A DNA stretch of 64,000 nt from assembly GCA_963575745.1 (NCBI GenBank), contig CAUYUJ010000903.1:454001-518000 (forward strand), read 5' to 3'. This stretch comes from Prorocentrum cordatum (taxonomy: Eukaryota; Sar; Dinophyceae; Prorocentrales; Prorocentraceae). The position numbers and the translations under genes are program-made. The notes under the pieces are model-generated. The model was given only the letters and a program-made list of their open reading frames with translations. It did not search any database and had not been told where the DNA came from. Of the stretch, positions 1-10,478 are shown in pieces (within the stretch, counting starts at the first letter, position 1; every line of letters begins with the position of its first letter).

Positions 1-480
1 GAGGGAGGAGAAGGAGGAAGAGGAGGAGGAGGAGGAGCAGGAGGAGGACGGAGGACGAGGGAGGAGGAGTTAGAGTGGATGAGTGAGGAGGCGGAGGAGG
101 AGGAGGCGGGGGCGGCGGAGGATGAGGGAGGAGGAAACAAGGAGGAGGAGGAGGAGAAAAAGGATGGAGGGAGAGGGAAGAAGAGGAAAAGGGAGGACGA
201 GGAGGAGGAGGAGGAAGGAGACGAGGACCAGGGGAGGAGGAGGAGAGGCGGAGGCGGAGGCGGGAGGCGGAGGCGGAGGCGGCGGAGGCGGTGGAGAAGG
301 AGAGGAGGAGGAGAAACAGGAGGAGTGAGTATGAGGAGAGGAAGAGGGATGGAGAAAAGACGAGCGGGGAAGGTAGATAGGAGGAGGAGGAGGAGGGGGA
401 GGTGGGAAGGGAGGGGAGGGGGGAGCGGGGAGGGGGAGGGGGAGGGGGGGAGGGGGGAGGTGGAAGGGGAGGGGGAGGGG
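1..480. repeat. Purine-rich low-complexity tract
   Basis: Almost pure G and A on the plus strand, built of GGA, GAG and GGAGG units. It is open in several frames, giving Glu/Gly/Arg-rich strings that I read as simple-repeat translation and not as protein. The left end is cut by the window. Confidence 0.9.
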
Positions 481-640
481 ACAAGCTAGTGCGCCTCGCG
501 AGTCATAACTGAACGTCCTACCCCTCCCCTCCCAATCCCCTTACCATGGCGCTGATATTTCTCTATCCGCGGACGCTGTCCGTACGACCCTATGGCTTGG
601 CGTCCGCTCCGCGCGTCGTAGTGGGAGGTGGTGCACGTGC

Positions 641-960
641 GTGCGGCGTGCGTGTGTGCGTGTTTGCGTGATGGTGGAAGGGGTGGTAGTGGGTTGGTGG
701 TGTGGTTGTGGTGATGGTGTGGTGTGCTGTGCTGGTGCTGGTGGTGGTGGGGGCTGGATGGTGGTGTTGGTACTGGTGCTGATGCTGGTGCTGGATTGTG
801 GTGGTGGTGGTGGTGGTGGTGGTGGTGGTGATGGTGGTGGTGGTGTGCTGTGTGGTGCTGGTGCTGGTGGTGGTGGTGTTGGTACTGGTGCTGGCTGGTG
901 GTGGTTGTGTGGTGGTGGTGGTGGTGGTGGTGGAGGTCGGTGCGCGTCGTGGTGCGGCGG
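641..960. repeat. TGG/GTG trinucleotide microsatellite
   Basis: The plus strand is dominated by GGT/TGG triplets with interspersed GCTGGTGCTGG. Open frames on both strands (poly-His/Thr/Pro on minus, poly-Val/Gly on plus) are repeat artefacts. Between 480 and 640, and between 960 and 1,076, I see no gene. Confidence 0.85.
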
Positions 961-1076
961 GGTGGCGCAGGGAGGAAAGAGGCCCGCGCTGGGGCGAGAA
1001 CGCCATCCTGAACGACGGAGGCCAAGCACCGATCCGAAAATGAGGCCCACGCTGCAGCGGGAGCACGATTAGGAAC

Positions 1077-1444
1077 GATTCGGGAGCAGAAATGAGGCCG
1101 GCGCCTCAACGAGAGCAGCATTTTCGGAAAAAATGACGCCGGCGCCTTAGCGAGAGTCGTTTCCCGGGATTTTCCGGGCATCCTGTGTGTGAAAAAACAG
1201 TACGCGGAGGGTGCGCGGCTATCACCCGGACGCCATCAGGGGAAGGATTCGGGAGCAGAAATGAGGCCGGCGCCTCAACGAGAGCAGCAGTTTGGGAAAA
1301 ATGACGACGGCGCGGGAGCAGCATTTTGGGAACAAATGACGCCGGCGCCTCAGCGAGAGTCGTTTCCCGGGATTTTCCGGGCATCTTGTGTGTTTGAAAA
1401 CAGTACGCGGAGGGTGCGCGGCTATCACCCGGACGCCATCAGGG
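1077..1444. repeat. Tandem direct duplication, about 170-200 bp per copy
   Basis: The phrase GATTCGGGAGCAGAAATGAG occurs near 1,077 and again near 1,247. Both copies continue through the same CCGGCGCCT-, TTTCCCGGGATTTTCCGGG- and CACCCGGACGCCATCAGG-containing segments. The second copy carries an extra stretch of about 25 bp around 1,290-1,330. No gene is apparent. Confidence 0.85.
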
Positions 1445-1486
1445 GAAGAGGGATATTATATTCATATTGAGTAATTGTGGAGGAGG

Positions 1487-1760
1487 GGGGGGCGGTCCCT
1501 GAGCTTCCTCAGTGTTGTTTTTTAGCTCTCGAGTGTTAAAAAATAGACCCTGGACTTATCGATCTATTTTTTTAAGTCTATAGTGTTATTTTTAAGTTTA
1601 TAGTGTTATCGTGCTATCTACAGTGCTATCTACAGTGTTACTTTTAAGTCTATAGTGTTATAGTGTTATTTTTAAGTCTATATATCAGTGCTATTTTTAA
1701 GTTATAGTGTTATTTTTAAGTCTATATATCTATAGTGTTATAGTGCTACTTTTAGGTTTG
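1487..1760. mobile_element. AT-rich foldback-type element, left end only
   Basis: Begins with CCCTGAGCTTCC followed by a TTTTTTAG segment, then many diverged copies of TCTATAGTGTTATTTTTAAG. The end matches, as reverse complement, the right end at 22,333 (GGAAGCTCAGGG), and the internal AT-rich unit is also shared with 22,020-22,260. No partner inverted end is seen nearby, so this is probably a truncated copy. Confidence 0.55.
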
Positions 1761-1844
1761 GTTGTGTTATATGTTTTTATGTTTTGTGTATGTGTGGTAT
1801 ATATATACGTACATATCTAACATACGTAGTAATAACTACTCTAT

Positions 1845-1855
1845 GTCTATATATG

Positions 1856-1899
<44 letters not shown>

Positions 1900-1900
1900 A
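1845..1900. repeat. TA dinucleotide microsatellite
   Basis: Runs of ATATAT broken by ACATAT, in the most AT-rich stretch of the first 20 kb. Confidence 0.9.
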
Positions 1901-2034
1901 TGAATACTCGACTCAGAGTCTTTCAGGACAATGGGCATTGTCGTCCGTCGTCGTCGGTCGGTCGTCGTCGTCGGAAGGAGGGAGGAGGGAGCTTGCACCT
2001 CATCACCTCGTCGTCGTCGTCGTCGTCGTCGTCG

Positions 2035-2143
2035 CCAAACCTTGTGCTCCCCGTAGGGCAGGGGGAGCAGGGAGGAGAGGAGGACGAGGAAGGAGGAGGA
2101 AGTGTGCCCAAGAATCCCGCCGATTCTTGGGCACAAGGTTTGG
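2035..2143. other. Compound inverted repeat (two competing stems)
   Basis: A perfect 14-bp inverted repeat (TGTGCCCAAGAATC at 2,103-2,116 and its complement at 2,122-2,135) has a 5-nt spacer. A second perfect 13-bp pair joins CCAAACCTTGTGC (2,035-2,047) to 2,131-2,143. The two right arms overlap by 5 nt, so the full stems exclude each other. The function is unknown. Confidence 0.8.
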
Positions 2144-2927
2144 TGGTCGCGCTTCGCGCGCGCGTTGTTTTCCGCGTGAACGTCCTTATGTTTTGCTTGT
2201 TGTCACTTTTATGTTATTTCCATTTGGGCCGCTGCGGGGTTGTTTTCACGATTTCCTTTAAAGGGGCGGAGGGAGCGTTTGATTTCATACATTCCTGTAA
2301 CAACACTCGAGGGCAAAAAAACAACACGGCGGGTAGGTTGTCAGATGTGCCGCTTTCTCCTCCATCCTCCCCCACTCTAACATTTGCGCGGGCTCGAGAG
2401 TTTCCAGAGGGGCACGTGCCAGCCATTCCTTCTCCCCCCCCGTCTGCTTCCTCGTCCTGTTCCCTTTTCCCCGTTCCACCCCTCCTCCTCCATCCTCCTC
2501 TTCCTTCTCCCCCTCCTCCTCCTCCGCCTCCGCTTTCTCGACACCTCATCGTGGAGCGCGCAATGGCGTCGGTACATCCATTCGGCACCCTGCCCCCTGT
2601 CCCTATCCAGTTTGGCCCACGCCCCACTAGGGGCGGTCCGGTGTAGATGGCGGGGGGGCTCTCTAGATCAGGACGCCGACTTGGTCGCGCTCGGGCTCCG
2701 GTCCCTCCCAGCGTGCTGCAGAAAATACAGGAACATGCGCATCGACGTTCTCATCGTACAGTTCTTGAGGGAGGACGTGGGGGGTTCAACGCAATGGGGA
2801 GTAACGCCCTGGAACACGGTTTCTCGCCTCAGCGCGGTTTGGCCCAGAATCAAGCTCCTGCAAGCCCCAGGATCAAGCTCTTTGCCTCAGCGCGGTTTGG
2901 TTCTCACCCCAGTCATGCAAGCGAATG

Positions 2928-3117
2928 TCACCCAATCATATCCTCGAGTTCCTGATCGGTCAGGACATGCACGGGGGGGGGCAGCGGCGCGGGCAGGGGT
3001 GGTGGATTCCTCAGGTATTCCAGCCAATCGTCCCAGTACCCAGTGGGATCGCGGGGCTCCCTCACTGTGCGACGTGGAGGGTCGTAGATCCCGAGCTCTC
3101 TCCATTGGCCCTCGGGG
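2928..3117 (-). CDS. Probable 3'-terminal exon of a minus-strand gene
   Basis: On the minus strand a pyrimidine-rich TTGTTTTCAG acceptor ends at 3,118. It is followed by an open segment with ordinary amino-acid composition (PEGQWRELGIYDPPRR, then DPTGYWDDWLEYLRNPPP, ending LTDQELEDMIG) and a TGA at 2,928. This contrasts with the repeat-like translations around it. I cannot place the upstream exons with confidence: 3,130-3,700 is mostly GAC/GAG repeat, with possible short exonic pieces near 3,340-3,420. No family was recognised. If real, the gene is divergent from gene A, with the foldback element at 3,692-3,847 between them. Confidence 0.45.
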
Positions 3118-3189
3118 CTGAAAACAATAGGTAAAGTTAAGGCTCGATGGCGAGCGGGGGTGTGGGGGCCGAGAGAGAGAGATGGAGAG

Positions 3190-3286
3190 AGATGGGGGCG
3201 ACGACGACGGACGGACGACGACGACGACGACGTCGACGCCCGCGTCGACGACGACGACGACGACGACGATGCCCCAAGCGGGCCTC

Positions 3287-3337
<51 letters not shown>

Positions 3338-3570
3338 CTTGCCCTTTCGCGCACCCGAGGCGCGAGCGGCAGCGCGTGTGCCCGAGCGGAGTGCAAGCGT
3401 GGCGCTGGGGGGGGAGGGATGGCGTAGGCCCTGCCCAGTTTCGTCGTCGTCGGAGTGGAATGGAGGAGGAGGGGGATGGAGGTCCGAGGAGGAAGAGGAA
3501 GAGGAGGAAGAGGAGGAGGATGGCGAGGACGAGGAGGAGGAGGAGGAGAGGGAGGAGGGAGGGGAGTCCG
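3190..3570. repeat. GAC and GAG trinucleotide microsatellites
   Basis: GAC/CGA runs lie at about 3,200-3,335 and GAGGAG purine runs at about 3,450-3,565, separated by some 100 bp of unique sequence. The poly-Asp, poly-Arg and poly-Ser open frames here are repeat translations. Confidence 0.9.
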
Positions 3571-3691
3571 CGGCGACAGTGACGAGGCTGGGCAAAGCCT
3601 GCGCTCGTCCTCGTCCCCTCCATCTCCCACCCAACCCTCTTCGCCGCCGTCTCGGCTGGGCCCCTTGACGGGGCCAGAGGCCCGTGGCGCT

Positions 3692-3847
3692 CTTACCCTG
3701 ACCTTCCAGAGAGCTATTTTTTAGCACTGGAGGCCTAAAAACCTAAAAAGCTCAGCGAAACAGCTTAAAACCAAGACGTAGAATAGCTCTGGGATATGTT
3801 TTTAGGTCGCGTGCTATTTTTTAGCCCTCCTGGAAGGTCAGGGTAAG
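3692..3847. mobile_element. Foldback MITE-like element, complete
   Basis: The left end CTTACCCTGACCTTCCAG is exactly repeated in inverted orientation at 3,830-3,847. The similarity continues inward through a TATTTTTTAGC block and a CCTAAAAAC block, so most of the 156 bp can fold on itself. A TA lies just outside the CCCTGACC termini on both sides, compatible with a TA target duplication. Related ends occur at 1,487 and 22,333. It sits between the minus-strand exon and the start of gene A. Confidence 0.75.
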
Positions 3848-4065
3848 GTGGGGAGGGTCCGAGGGGAGTTTCGTTCTTGCGGGTGCGACGGCAGGGCGGT
3901 CGGGCAAGTCGGGCCACTGCCGCTGCCCAGTCTGGCCCATCGGGCCAGGCACCGGTCAGGTAGTAGGCTGCGTCGGCGTCGCGGCCCGACTCGCCCGCCC
4001 GCCCGCCCGCCGGATCCACGAGGCCGAAAGGCCACTCCCCTGTCGCGGGGCAGAGCTTGGCCGCG

Positions 4066-4749
4066 ATGGGCCGAGGCCCGTCATGGAAGGCGGACCCCGA
4101 GCGGGTGGGGATCAGCCTCGCGACGCTGGTCGACGATGAGAACGACATCAAGTACGCGCCGAGTTTCCAGGACAGGGGCCGCCCAAGCTTTAGGAAATCC
4201 GAAGGGAAAGGCAAAGGAGGACAGAGGGAGGAGGAGGGGGAGGAGGATTGGAGGGGAGGGAGAGGAGGAGGAGGAGAGTCAGGAGGGCGGAGGTGGCGAA
4301 GAGAAGGATGTGGATGAGAAAGGGGAGGGGGATGGGGGTGAGGTTTATGATGATGATGAGGATGATGGAGGCGATGGCGACTATTATCACGAGGAGGAGG
4401 AGGATGATCAGGAGGAGGAAGGGAGGATGATGAGGCGGGCGAGGAGGAGGAGGAGGAGGAGGAGGAGGAGGATAAGGAGGAGGAAGGTGGCGGGGCGGGC
4501 AGCGCGCTCTGCGCAGGATCCGCCCGACGAGGAGGCCTTGGGCAAGCTCACTGCTGGCCTGAAGAAGCACATGGAGGACCGCGGCCTTATTCCTCCCCCT
4601 CCTCCTCCCCTTCCCCCTCCTCCTCCCCTTCCCCCTCCTCCTCCTCCCCCTCCTCCTCCTCCTCCTCCTCCTCCTCCTCCTTCTCCTTCCGGACACCCCT
4701 CACTCCCCTCATCCCCACCCCTCCTTATTATTCTTCCTCTGGTTCCTCG

Positions 4750-4806
<57 letters not shown>

Positions 4807-4943
4807 CTTTCTCCCCTCCCTCCCTCCCTCCCCCTCTCCCTCCCCCCCCTTTCACCATCGCTCGCTTTCTCTCACTCCCTCTCTCCCTTTCTCCCTCGCT
4901 CGCTCTCTCCCTCCCTCCCTCTCTCCCTCTCCCCCTCCTTTTT

Positions 4944-4979
<36 letters not shown>

Positions 4980-7804
4980 TCTCTCTCTCTCTCTCCCTCT
5001 GCGAGGAGTGCCCTAGCTTGAACGCGACTTGGGCCGCTTTGGTCGCGGGCCTGCTGTGGCGCTTCAGCCAGAAGAACCCTGCCCTGGTGACGAGGAACGC
5101 GCCCAGGAGCCTGAGGGAGGCGAAAAGCAGGGCTGAAGACACAGCCACGAGGATAAGGGCGGCGAGTTACCACATCAGAAGAGAGTGGTACAGGGACAGC
5201 ACGAGGCCGTTCATGGTCCACTTCCCGAGACCCCCGCGAGCTGCGGGGGATGTCGCGGCACCAGCAGGCGCAGCTGCGGCCCCAGCGGCCCTGGAGGGCC
5301 CACCAGCCCCAGCGGCGGCAGCGGCGGCCACGGCGCCAGGGGCATTGGTGGACACGGCGGCCTCGGCGTCGGCGGCCCTGGTGCCAAGCTCGGCAGCGGG
5401 CCCGACGGCGCTGGCCTTGGCATCGGCGGAGCCTGCACCGCCGTCAGTGGCATCGGCATCGGCGGCAACGAGCCTGACGGCACAGGCCTTGGCGTCGACG
5501 GCAGGGGCGGCCCCGCCGCCAGTGGCATCGGGGGCGGCTGCAGCTCCGTCGAACCTGCGCTCGTCGTACATGCTGCCCGACCTGGACGACGACGCCCCGA
5601 GCTTGACCGACGGCGACGACGAGATGGACATGTGGGGCCACATGCGTGCGGGGCCGCCGCCGCGATTCGACTTCCCTGGGTTGGGAGGAGGCATGTTCGA
5701 GCAGGGCCCCACGCATGGTACGGCGACGCCTCCCGAGGGGGGCCCTCCGGACGAGACGGCTCGGGGCGACAGCGAGGAGGAGCAGTACGAGGCCGAGTAC
5801 GCCCACTACGCGCTGAACGGGAAAGCGTACCGCCAGCTCTGGATCAACGGCCAGAGGTGCTCGGAGCCTGAGCCTGCCGTCCACGTCCGCGAGCCCGAGA
5901 ACACTGGGGAGAACTACGTGGCTGAGTACATCGACGGCTCGAAAGCCGAGGTGCCAGGGATGGTGTTCGTGAAAGGCCCTCTCGGCGCTGGAGTCGCAGC
6001 CGCGGCTGAGGAGGCTGAAGGCGACGCGGCGGCCAATGGGCGGTGGGTGGTGGGGGCACGTGGCATGGGGGGGCAAGAGCGTAGGAGGAAGGACAGCCCG
6101 AAGCCAATGATAAGGCTGATGATGAGGGGGTGGGGATTGGTGATGGGCCCGACGAGGATGAGGGGATCGAGGATGAGAGCGAGTTGCTACATGGAAGGTG
6201 AAGGGGCAGATCGGATAAATGAGGACAAGCGAGGGCGAGGAGGAGGCCTGTGAAGAAGAGGTGGAGGAGGTGAAGAAGAGGATGAGGAGGAGGAGGAGTA
6301 GGCTCGAGGAGGCGGAGGAGGGTACGAGGAGGCTCGAAGAGGAGGAGGAGGGCTCGCCCTCTGGCACCGCGTTCCCGCTCTCGATCACCTTTCCCCAGTC
6401 TCCCTCGGCATCCGCCCAGTTTCCCCAGTCTACCTCGATCACATTTCCCCAGTCTCCCCGCGCTCCTCTAGCCTCCCCCCCCCGAGCCGCGCGGCTCAGG
6501 CGAGCTCGGCGGGCGTGGGCGTGGACGCGGGCGTGGGCGCGGACGTGATGATCCGGCACCTGGGCGGCGCGGCGGGCGCGGGGGGCGCGCCGCGCTCAGG
6601 CGCCCCGCGTCGGCGGGCGCGGCAGATGATGCTGCAGAGGATGACAGCGATGTCAGCGACGATTGCGAGGAGGAGGAAGAGGAGGACGAAGATATCGACA
6701 AGTTGTTCGACATGGAGGACAGCGAGGAGGAGGAGGAGGAGGAAGAGGAGTCCCCAGATGAGAAAGATGCCGAGGAGGAGTATCGCAAAGCGCAGGAGGC
6801 GGCTGCAATGGCCGAGGAAGCAGCCGCGGGGCCGAAGAGGAGCTCGGGGTCCAAGGATGGGGGACCGCCGACTAAGAAAGCGAGAGGAGGTGCCGCAGCA
6901 GACGAGGAGGCAGGGAAAGGCAGGGCAAAGCAGAAGGCAAAGCAGAGGGCAAAGGCAGCGGCAGACGCGAAGGAGAAAGGGGAAGACCCCGCAATGAAGA
7001 GGCCAGCTGCTGCTGGTCCCGCGGTCTTGAAGCGGCCTCCCGCGCCCCTCGGCCCCTTGCAGCCTGGCGACACTGCCATGCTCAAGGGCCTGGTCAACCA
7101 GCCTGACTTCAACGGCAAACTGGTGGAGGTCGTGAAGAGAGCCGTGGATGAGGGGAAATGGATGATCATCTTCTGGGAGTCCCATGACCGAGTGAAGGTC
7201 AGGGAGGATAAGCTCGAAAAGGTCCACGCAGCCCACCACATGAAGACGTTGACGACAGTGGTCGCATCGCCCATGTTCGGCGATATCACGTTCAAAGTGA
7301 CTCCTGAGAGCGGGCGGCCTCCAGCCGCGCGCATCTACGACAACGACAAGCGCCCCCTGGTGACGCTGACGATGCAGCCGACGCTGATGTCAGGATGGAA
7401 GCAGATCAGGCAGATCATGGAGGGCGTCCGCAGCGGAGAGATCACCCCGAGCAAAGAAGCTCTGATCTTGTGCAAGGCCCGATTGTCGTCGTCGTAGTCG
7501 TCGTCGTCTTCCCCCATCCTCCGCCTCCCCGTCCTCCTCTCCATCCCCTTCCCCTCCTCCCCCAACTCTAACCCGCGCCGCCCCCCAGGCCGACCTGAAG
7601 CCCGTGGACCTGGCGGCGGACATCAAGGAGGGCGAGGGCGCGAAGGACGAGACGAAGACGGTCGCCGAGGAGGGCGAGGGCGCGACGGACGAGGCGGAGA
7701 CGAACACCGAGGAGGGCGAGAGCATGACGACCGGAGGGGACGATGACCAGGAGCTGCAGGGCGCGGGCGCGGCCGCGGGCACGCCTCCAGCCGCCTCCGC
7801 GTAG
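4066..7804 (+). CDS. Gene A: multi-exon charged Ala/Pro-rich protein, unknown function
   Basis: Five exons are proposed: 4,066-4,170, 4,517-4,576, 5,006-6,020, 6,500-7,476 and 7,589-7,804 (TAG), about 790 codons, with phases 0/0/1/0 agreeing at every junction. Donors are GA, GA, GC and GC; acceptors are all AG, followed by G. Exon 3 encodes a plain N-terminal part (LNATWAALVAGLLWRFSQ, REWYRDSTRPFMVHFPRP), a long Ala/Pro spacer and an acidic part ending near YIDGSKAEVPGMVFVKG. Exon 4 starts with RG dipeptides, then acidic and Lys-rich stretches, then a compact part at about residues 580-650 (GDTAMLKGLVNQPDFNGK) resembling the small NG-containing beta domains common in dinoflagellate proteins. 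The tail is acidic. No enzyme motif is visible. The minus strand over exon 1 is also open, so exon 1 and the start ATG are the least certain parts. Confidence 0.6.
4577..5005. repeat. Intron 2 of gene A, made of CTC and TC microsatellite
   Basis: Starts GACCGC right after the codon for Glu and ends GCGAG. The interior is CCT/CTC repeat (about 4,590-4,685), then TC dinucleotide runs up to about 5,000. The pyrimidine-rich strand is the sense strand of the gene. The continuous frame through the intron gives poly-Pro and Ser-Leu strings and should not be taken as protein. Confidence 0.7.
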
Positions 7805-8539
7805 CAGGGGTCCTGGATCCCGAGCGGGGCGATCGCCTCGGCAGTAGTGCGGGGCGGGAGATGGGGGTGGGGGATCACGAGGCACGGGGTTGGAGGGTTG
7901 TAGGTGAGAGGGCAGGAGGGTGGGCCGTGGTGAGAGGGTGAGGGGCGAGGAGGGATGGGGGTGGAAAGCCAGGGAGCGCCCATATGCGACCCGTCGTCTC
8001 GGGTCGGCACTGCTCGAGCGCACAAGGCCGTGAGCTTGCTGGCGGCGCGCCCGCCCGCGTTCGGTTCCCAGAGGAAAAAGCAGAGCTCTCGGGGTCCAGG
8101 GTCGGCACCCCGCGTTCCAGATTGGGTTCCAGGATGTCATAGCGCAGCGCGGCGGAGGGTGGAGGTCCAGGTTTAAATAGTTGTGCCAGTAGTTCGTTAT
8201 CGTTCATGGGTTCCCTGAGCATCTGACCAGCACGATCGGACTTGGGGGCGGCCCAGATAGGTGTCTGGAAGGGCCTAGATACATGTCGCGAGGGGTGGGT
8301 GGGGGCCCCCCCTCGAGCCCCCCGAGTGGAGGCGCGCGAACACGCCATCCCGCCGCCAAGACACTCGAGATGTTCCAGCGGCGCGGGGGGGGACGCGCTG
8401 CCTCGGAGCCCACCAGACTGCTGGCCGCGGTGGGGGGGGGGCCAAACCCTCCTCCTTACGTAACCCCCGATCCTCGCCCCCCCATGGGTGAAGGGGGAGG
8501 GCCTCACGCTTCTGTCATCTCGGCCACCAGAGGTTGGCC
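7805..8539 (+). other. Intergenic region between genes A and B
   Basis: 735 bp between the TAG of gene A and the proposed ATG of gene B. Several GC-rich frames are open on both strands, but none looks protein-like and none splices into a neighbour. No poly(A) signal, TATA box or spliced-leader acceptor was recognised with confidence. Confidence 0.5.
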
Positions 8540-10440
8540 ATGGCGTGCGCGGCCGCGGAGGTTCCGCCGCCGCTGATGGGGGCGCAGGAGGACCTCGTCG
8601 GCAGCTCGGACTCCTTCTTCAGCGACGCGGAGTCAGAGGGTTACGACCCCCAGGCCGCGGGAGGAGGAGGAGGAGAAGGGATGGGGATGAGGAAAGAGGA
8701 AGACGAGGAGGAGCGGGGACGCGGAAGGAGGAGGAGGAGGAGGAGGAGGAGGAGGGGGATGGATTGGGGGGAGGAGACAGATGGAGGAGGTTGGGTGAGT
8801 AGTTAAAGGGGGAAGGAGTGTGAGGATCACACCCCTCGTCCCCCAGTTCCCCCTCCTTCATCACCTGAACAGTCGGCGCACTGGGTGCTGACGCACGACG
8901 GTAGCAAACTGCTCTGCTCGAACTTTCGTCACTGCTGGATTTCCTCTTCGACCGCGTCACTGCCGTGTCCCAAGTGCAAGCCCCGTGAATGCCGTCAGAA
9001 GGCTTTCCCTCACTTAACCCACCCGCCCACCCCCATTCCTCATTGTTGTGGCTACCCTTGCACTCGTCCCCTCCCTCCTCCCATCTCATCCTGGCCTCCC
9101 TCCCTCCCCCTCCTCGCCTGGTATCCGCCTCCTCCACCTCCAGGCGGACGAGCTCCACGCGGCGGCTGTTGCGGAGAGGGCGGCCGAGGTGAGGGCGGCC
9201 GAGGTCCGGGCTGCGAAGGCCTCGTCCTCGACACCGCCTGCGGGGGAGGCGGGCGCGCGCCCGACGAAGCAATTGGTCCAGACAGCGTTGAAGTTCCGAC
9301 TGGCTGCCAAGACACCCACTGCCAAGAAGCCGATCCCCCTCGCCTCGCCGTTGCCCACCGCCAAGAAGGCGAAGCGCACGCCGACCCCCATCCAGCAGTT
9401 CAAGTTTGCACTGTCCGACCGCGCGCAATATTCGCTCGAGTATTCGAGCAGCACCGGTTTGCACAGCGCAAGCGCCTGGCAGTTCAAGTATGCGCAGTCC
9501 GCCCAGCAGTTCCGGTTTGCACAGCGCAAGAGGGTGACGATCCAGTGGAGTCGCGTTCCAGAGGCGTGGACGGAGCTCCTGAAGGAGCCCTCTCATCCCT
9601 CGCCCTCCCGCCCTGATCCCACTCTCCCCCCATGCTCCCCTTCCCCCTTATGCCCGCCCGCCCCCTGGCAGGAGTGCCTCTGGGAGATGGAGCTGATGGA
9701 GTCCTTCCAACCCGTTTTCGGGATTGATTTGTTTTCGGGGGAGGCGCAGTTCGCTCGGAGCTGTCGGGCGTCGGGGCTGAGGTGCGAGGCCTTTGATAGC
9801 GCGGACGGCCCGCAGGGCGACATCCTGAACGAGGTCGGTCGGAAACGCCTCGTGCTGACAGCGCTGCAGCTTGGCAACTACTCGCTCGTCCTCGCAGGCC
9901 CCCCGTGCAAGAGTTTCGTATGGCCGTCGTCCCACCATCACAAGAGGACAGGACGGGCCCGAAGGGTATGAGGGTTCCTGGGGGCCCTGGGCCGCCCGAT
10001 CCTCCTCCTCCTCCTCCTCCTCCTCCTCCTCCTCCTCCTCCTCCCTCTCTCTTTCCTCCTCCTCCTCCACGCCCCACGCCCTCCCTCCCCCTGCGGTGCT
10101 GGCCTGATCTTGGCCCGTCTGCCCTCCTGCTGGTCCGGTTGCGCCCCTCCTCCATCCCCTTCCTCGAGTCGTCGTCCTCTTCCTCCTCGTCCTCCCGCTC
10201 CCTCCTCACCCGCAGGAGCCGCGACAACCCGCGCGGGAACACGGCGATGGCCTTCGTCGTGGAGGGCAACCAGTGCAACACGTTCATGGTCGAGTTCATC
10301 TTGCTCCTCCAGGCCGCGAGCTTGGGCGACGACGATGACGGCGGTGACGACGACGGCGGGTGCCCAGGCAAGGCTGGCCCAGGCGACGACGGCGACCAGG
10401 GGGACGACCAGGCCAACGGCGACGCGACGCCGACGACGAA

Positions 10441-10478
<38 letters not shown>

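Noticed and set aside
3765-4214. Minus-strand 149-codon ORF opposite exon 1 of gene A
   Set aside because: It has reasonable composition but shares wobble positions with the plus frame, so GC bias does not separate them. The plus frame also splices in phase to exon 2 and was preferred, with lowered confidence.
3848-6253. A single 801-codon ORF as the gene A product
   Set aside because: It runs through CTC and TC microsatellite introns and loses protein-like composition before 4,517 and after 6,020. The spliced model with consistent phases explains it better.
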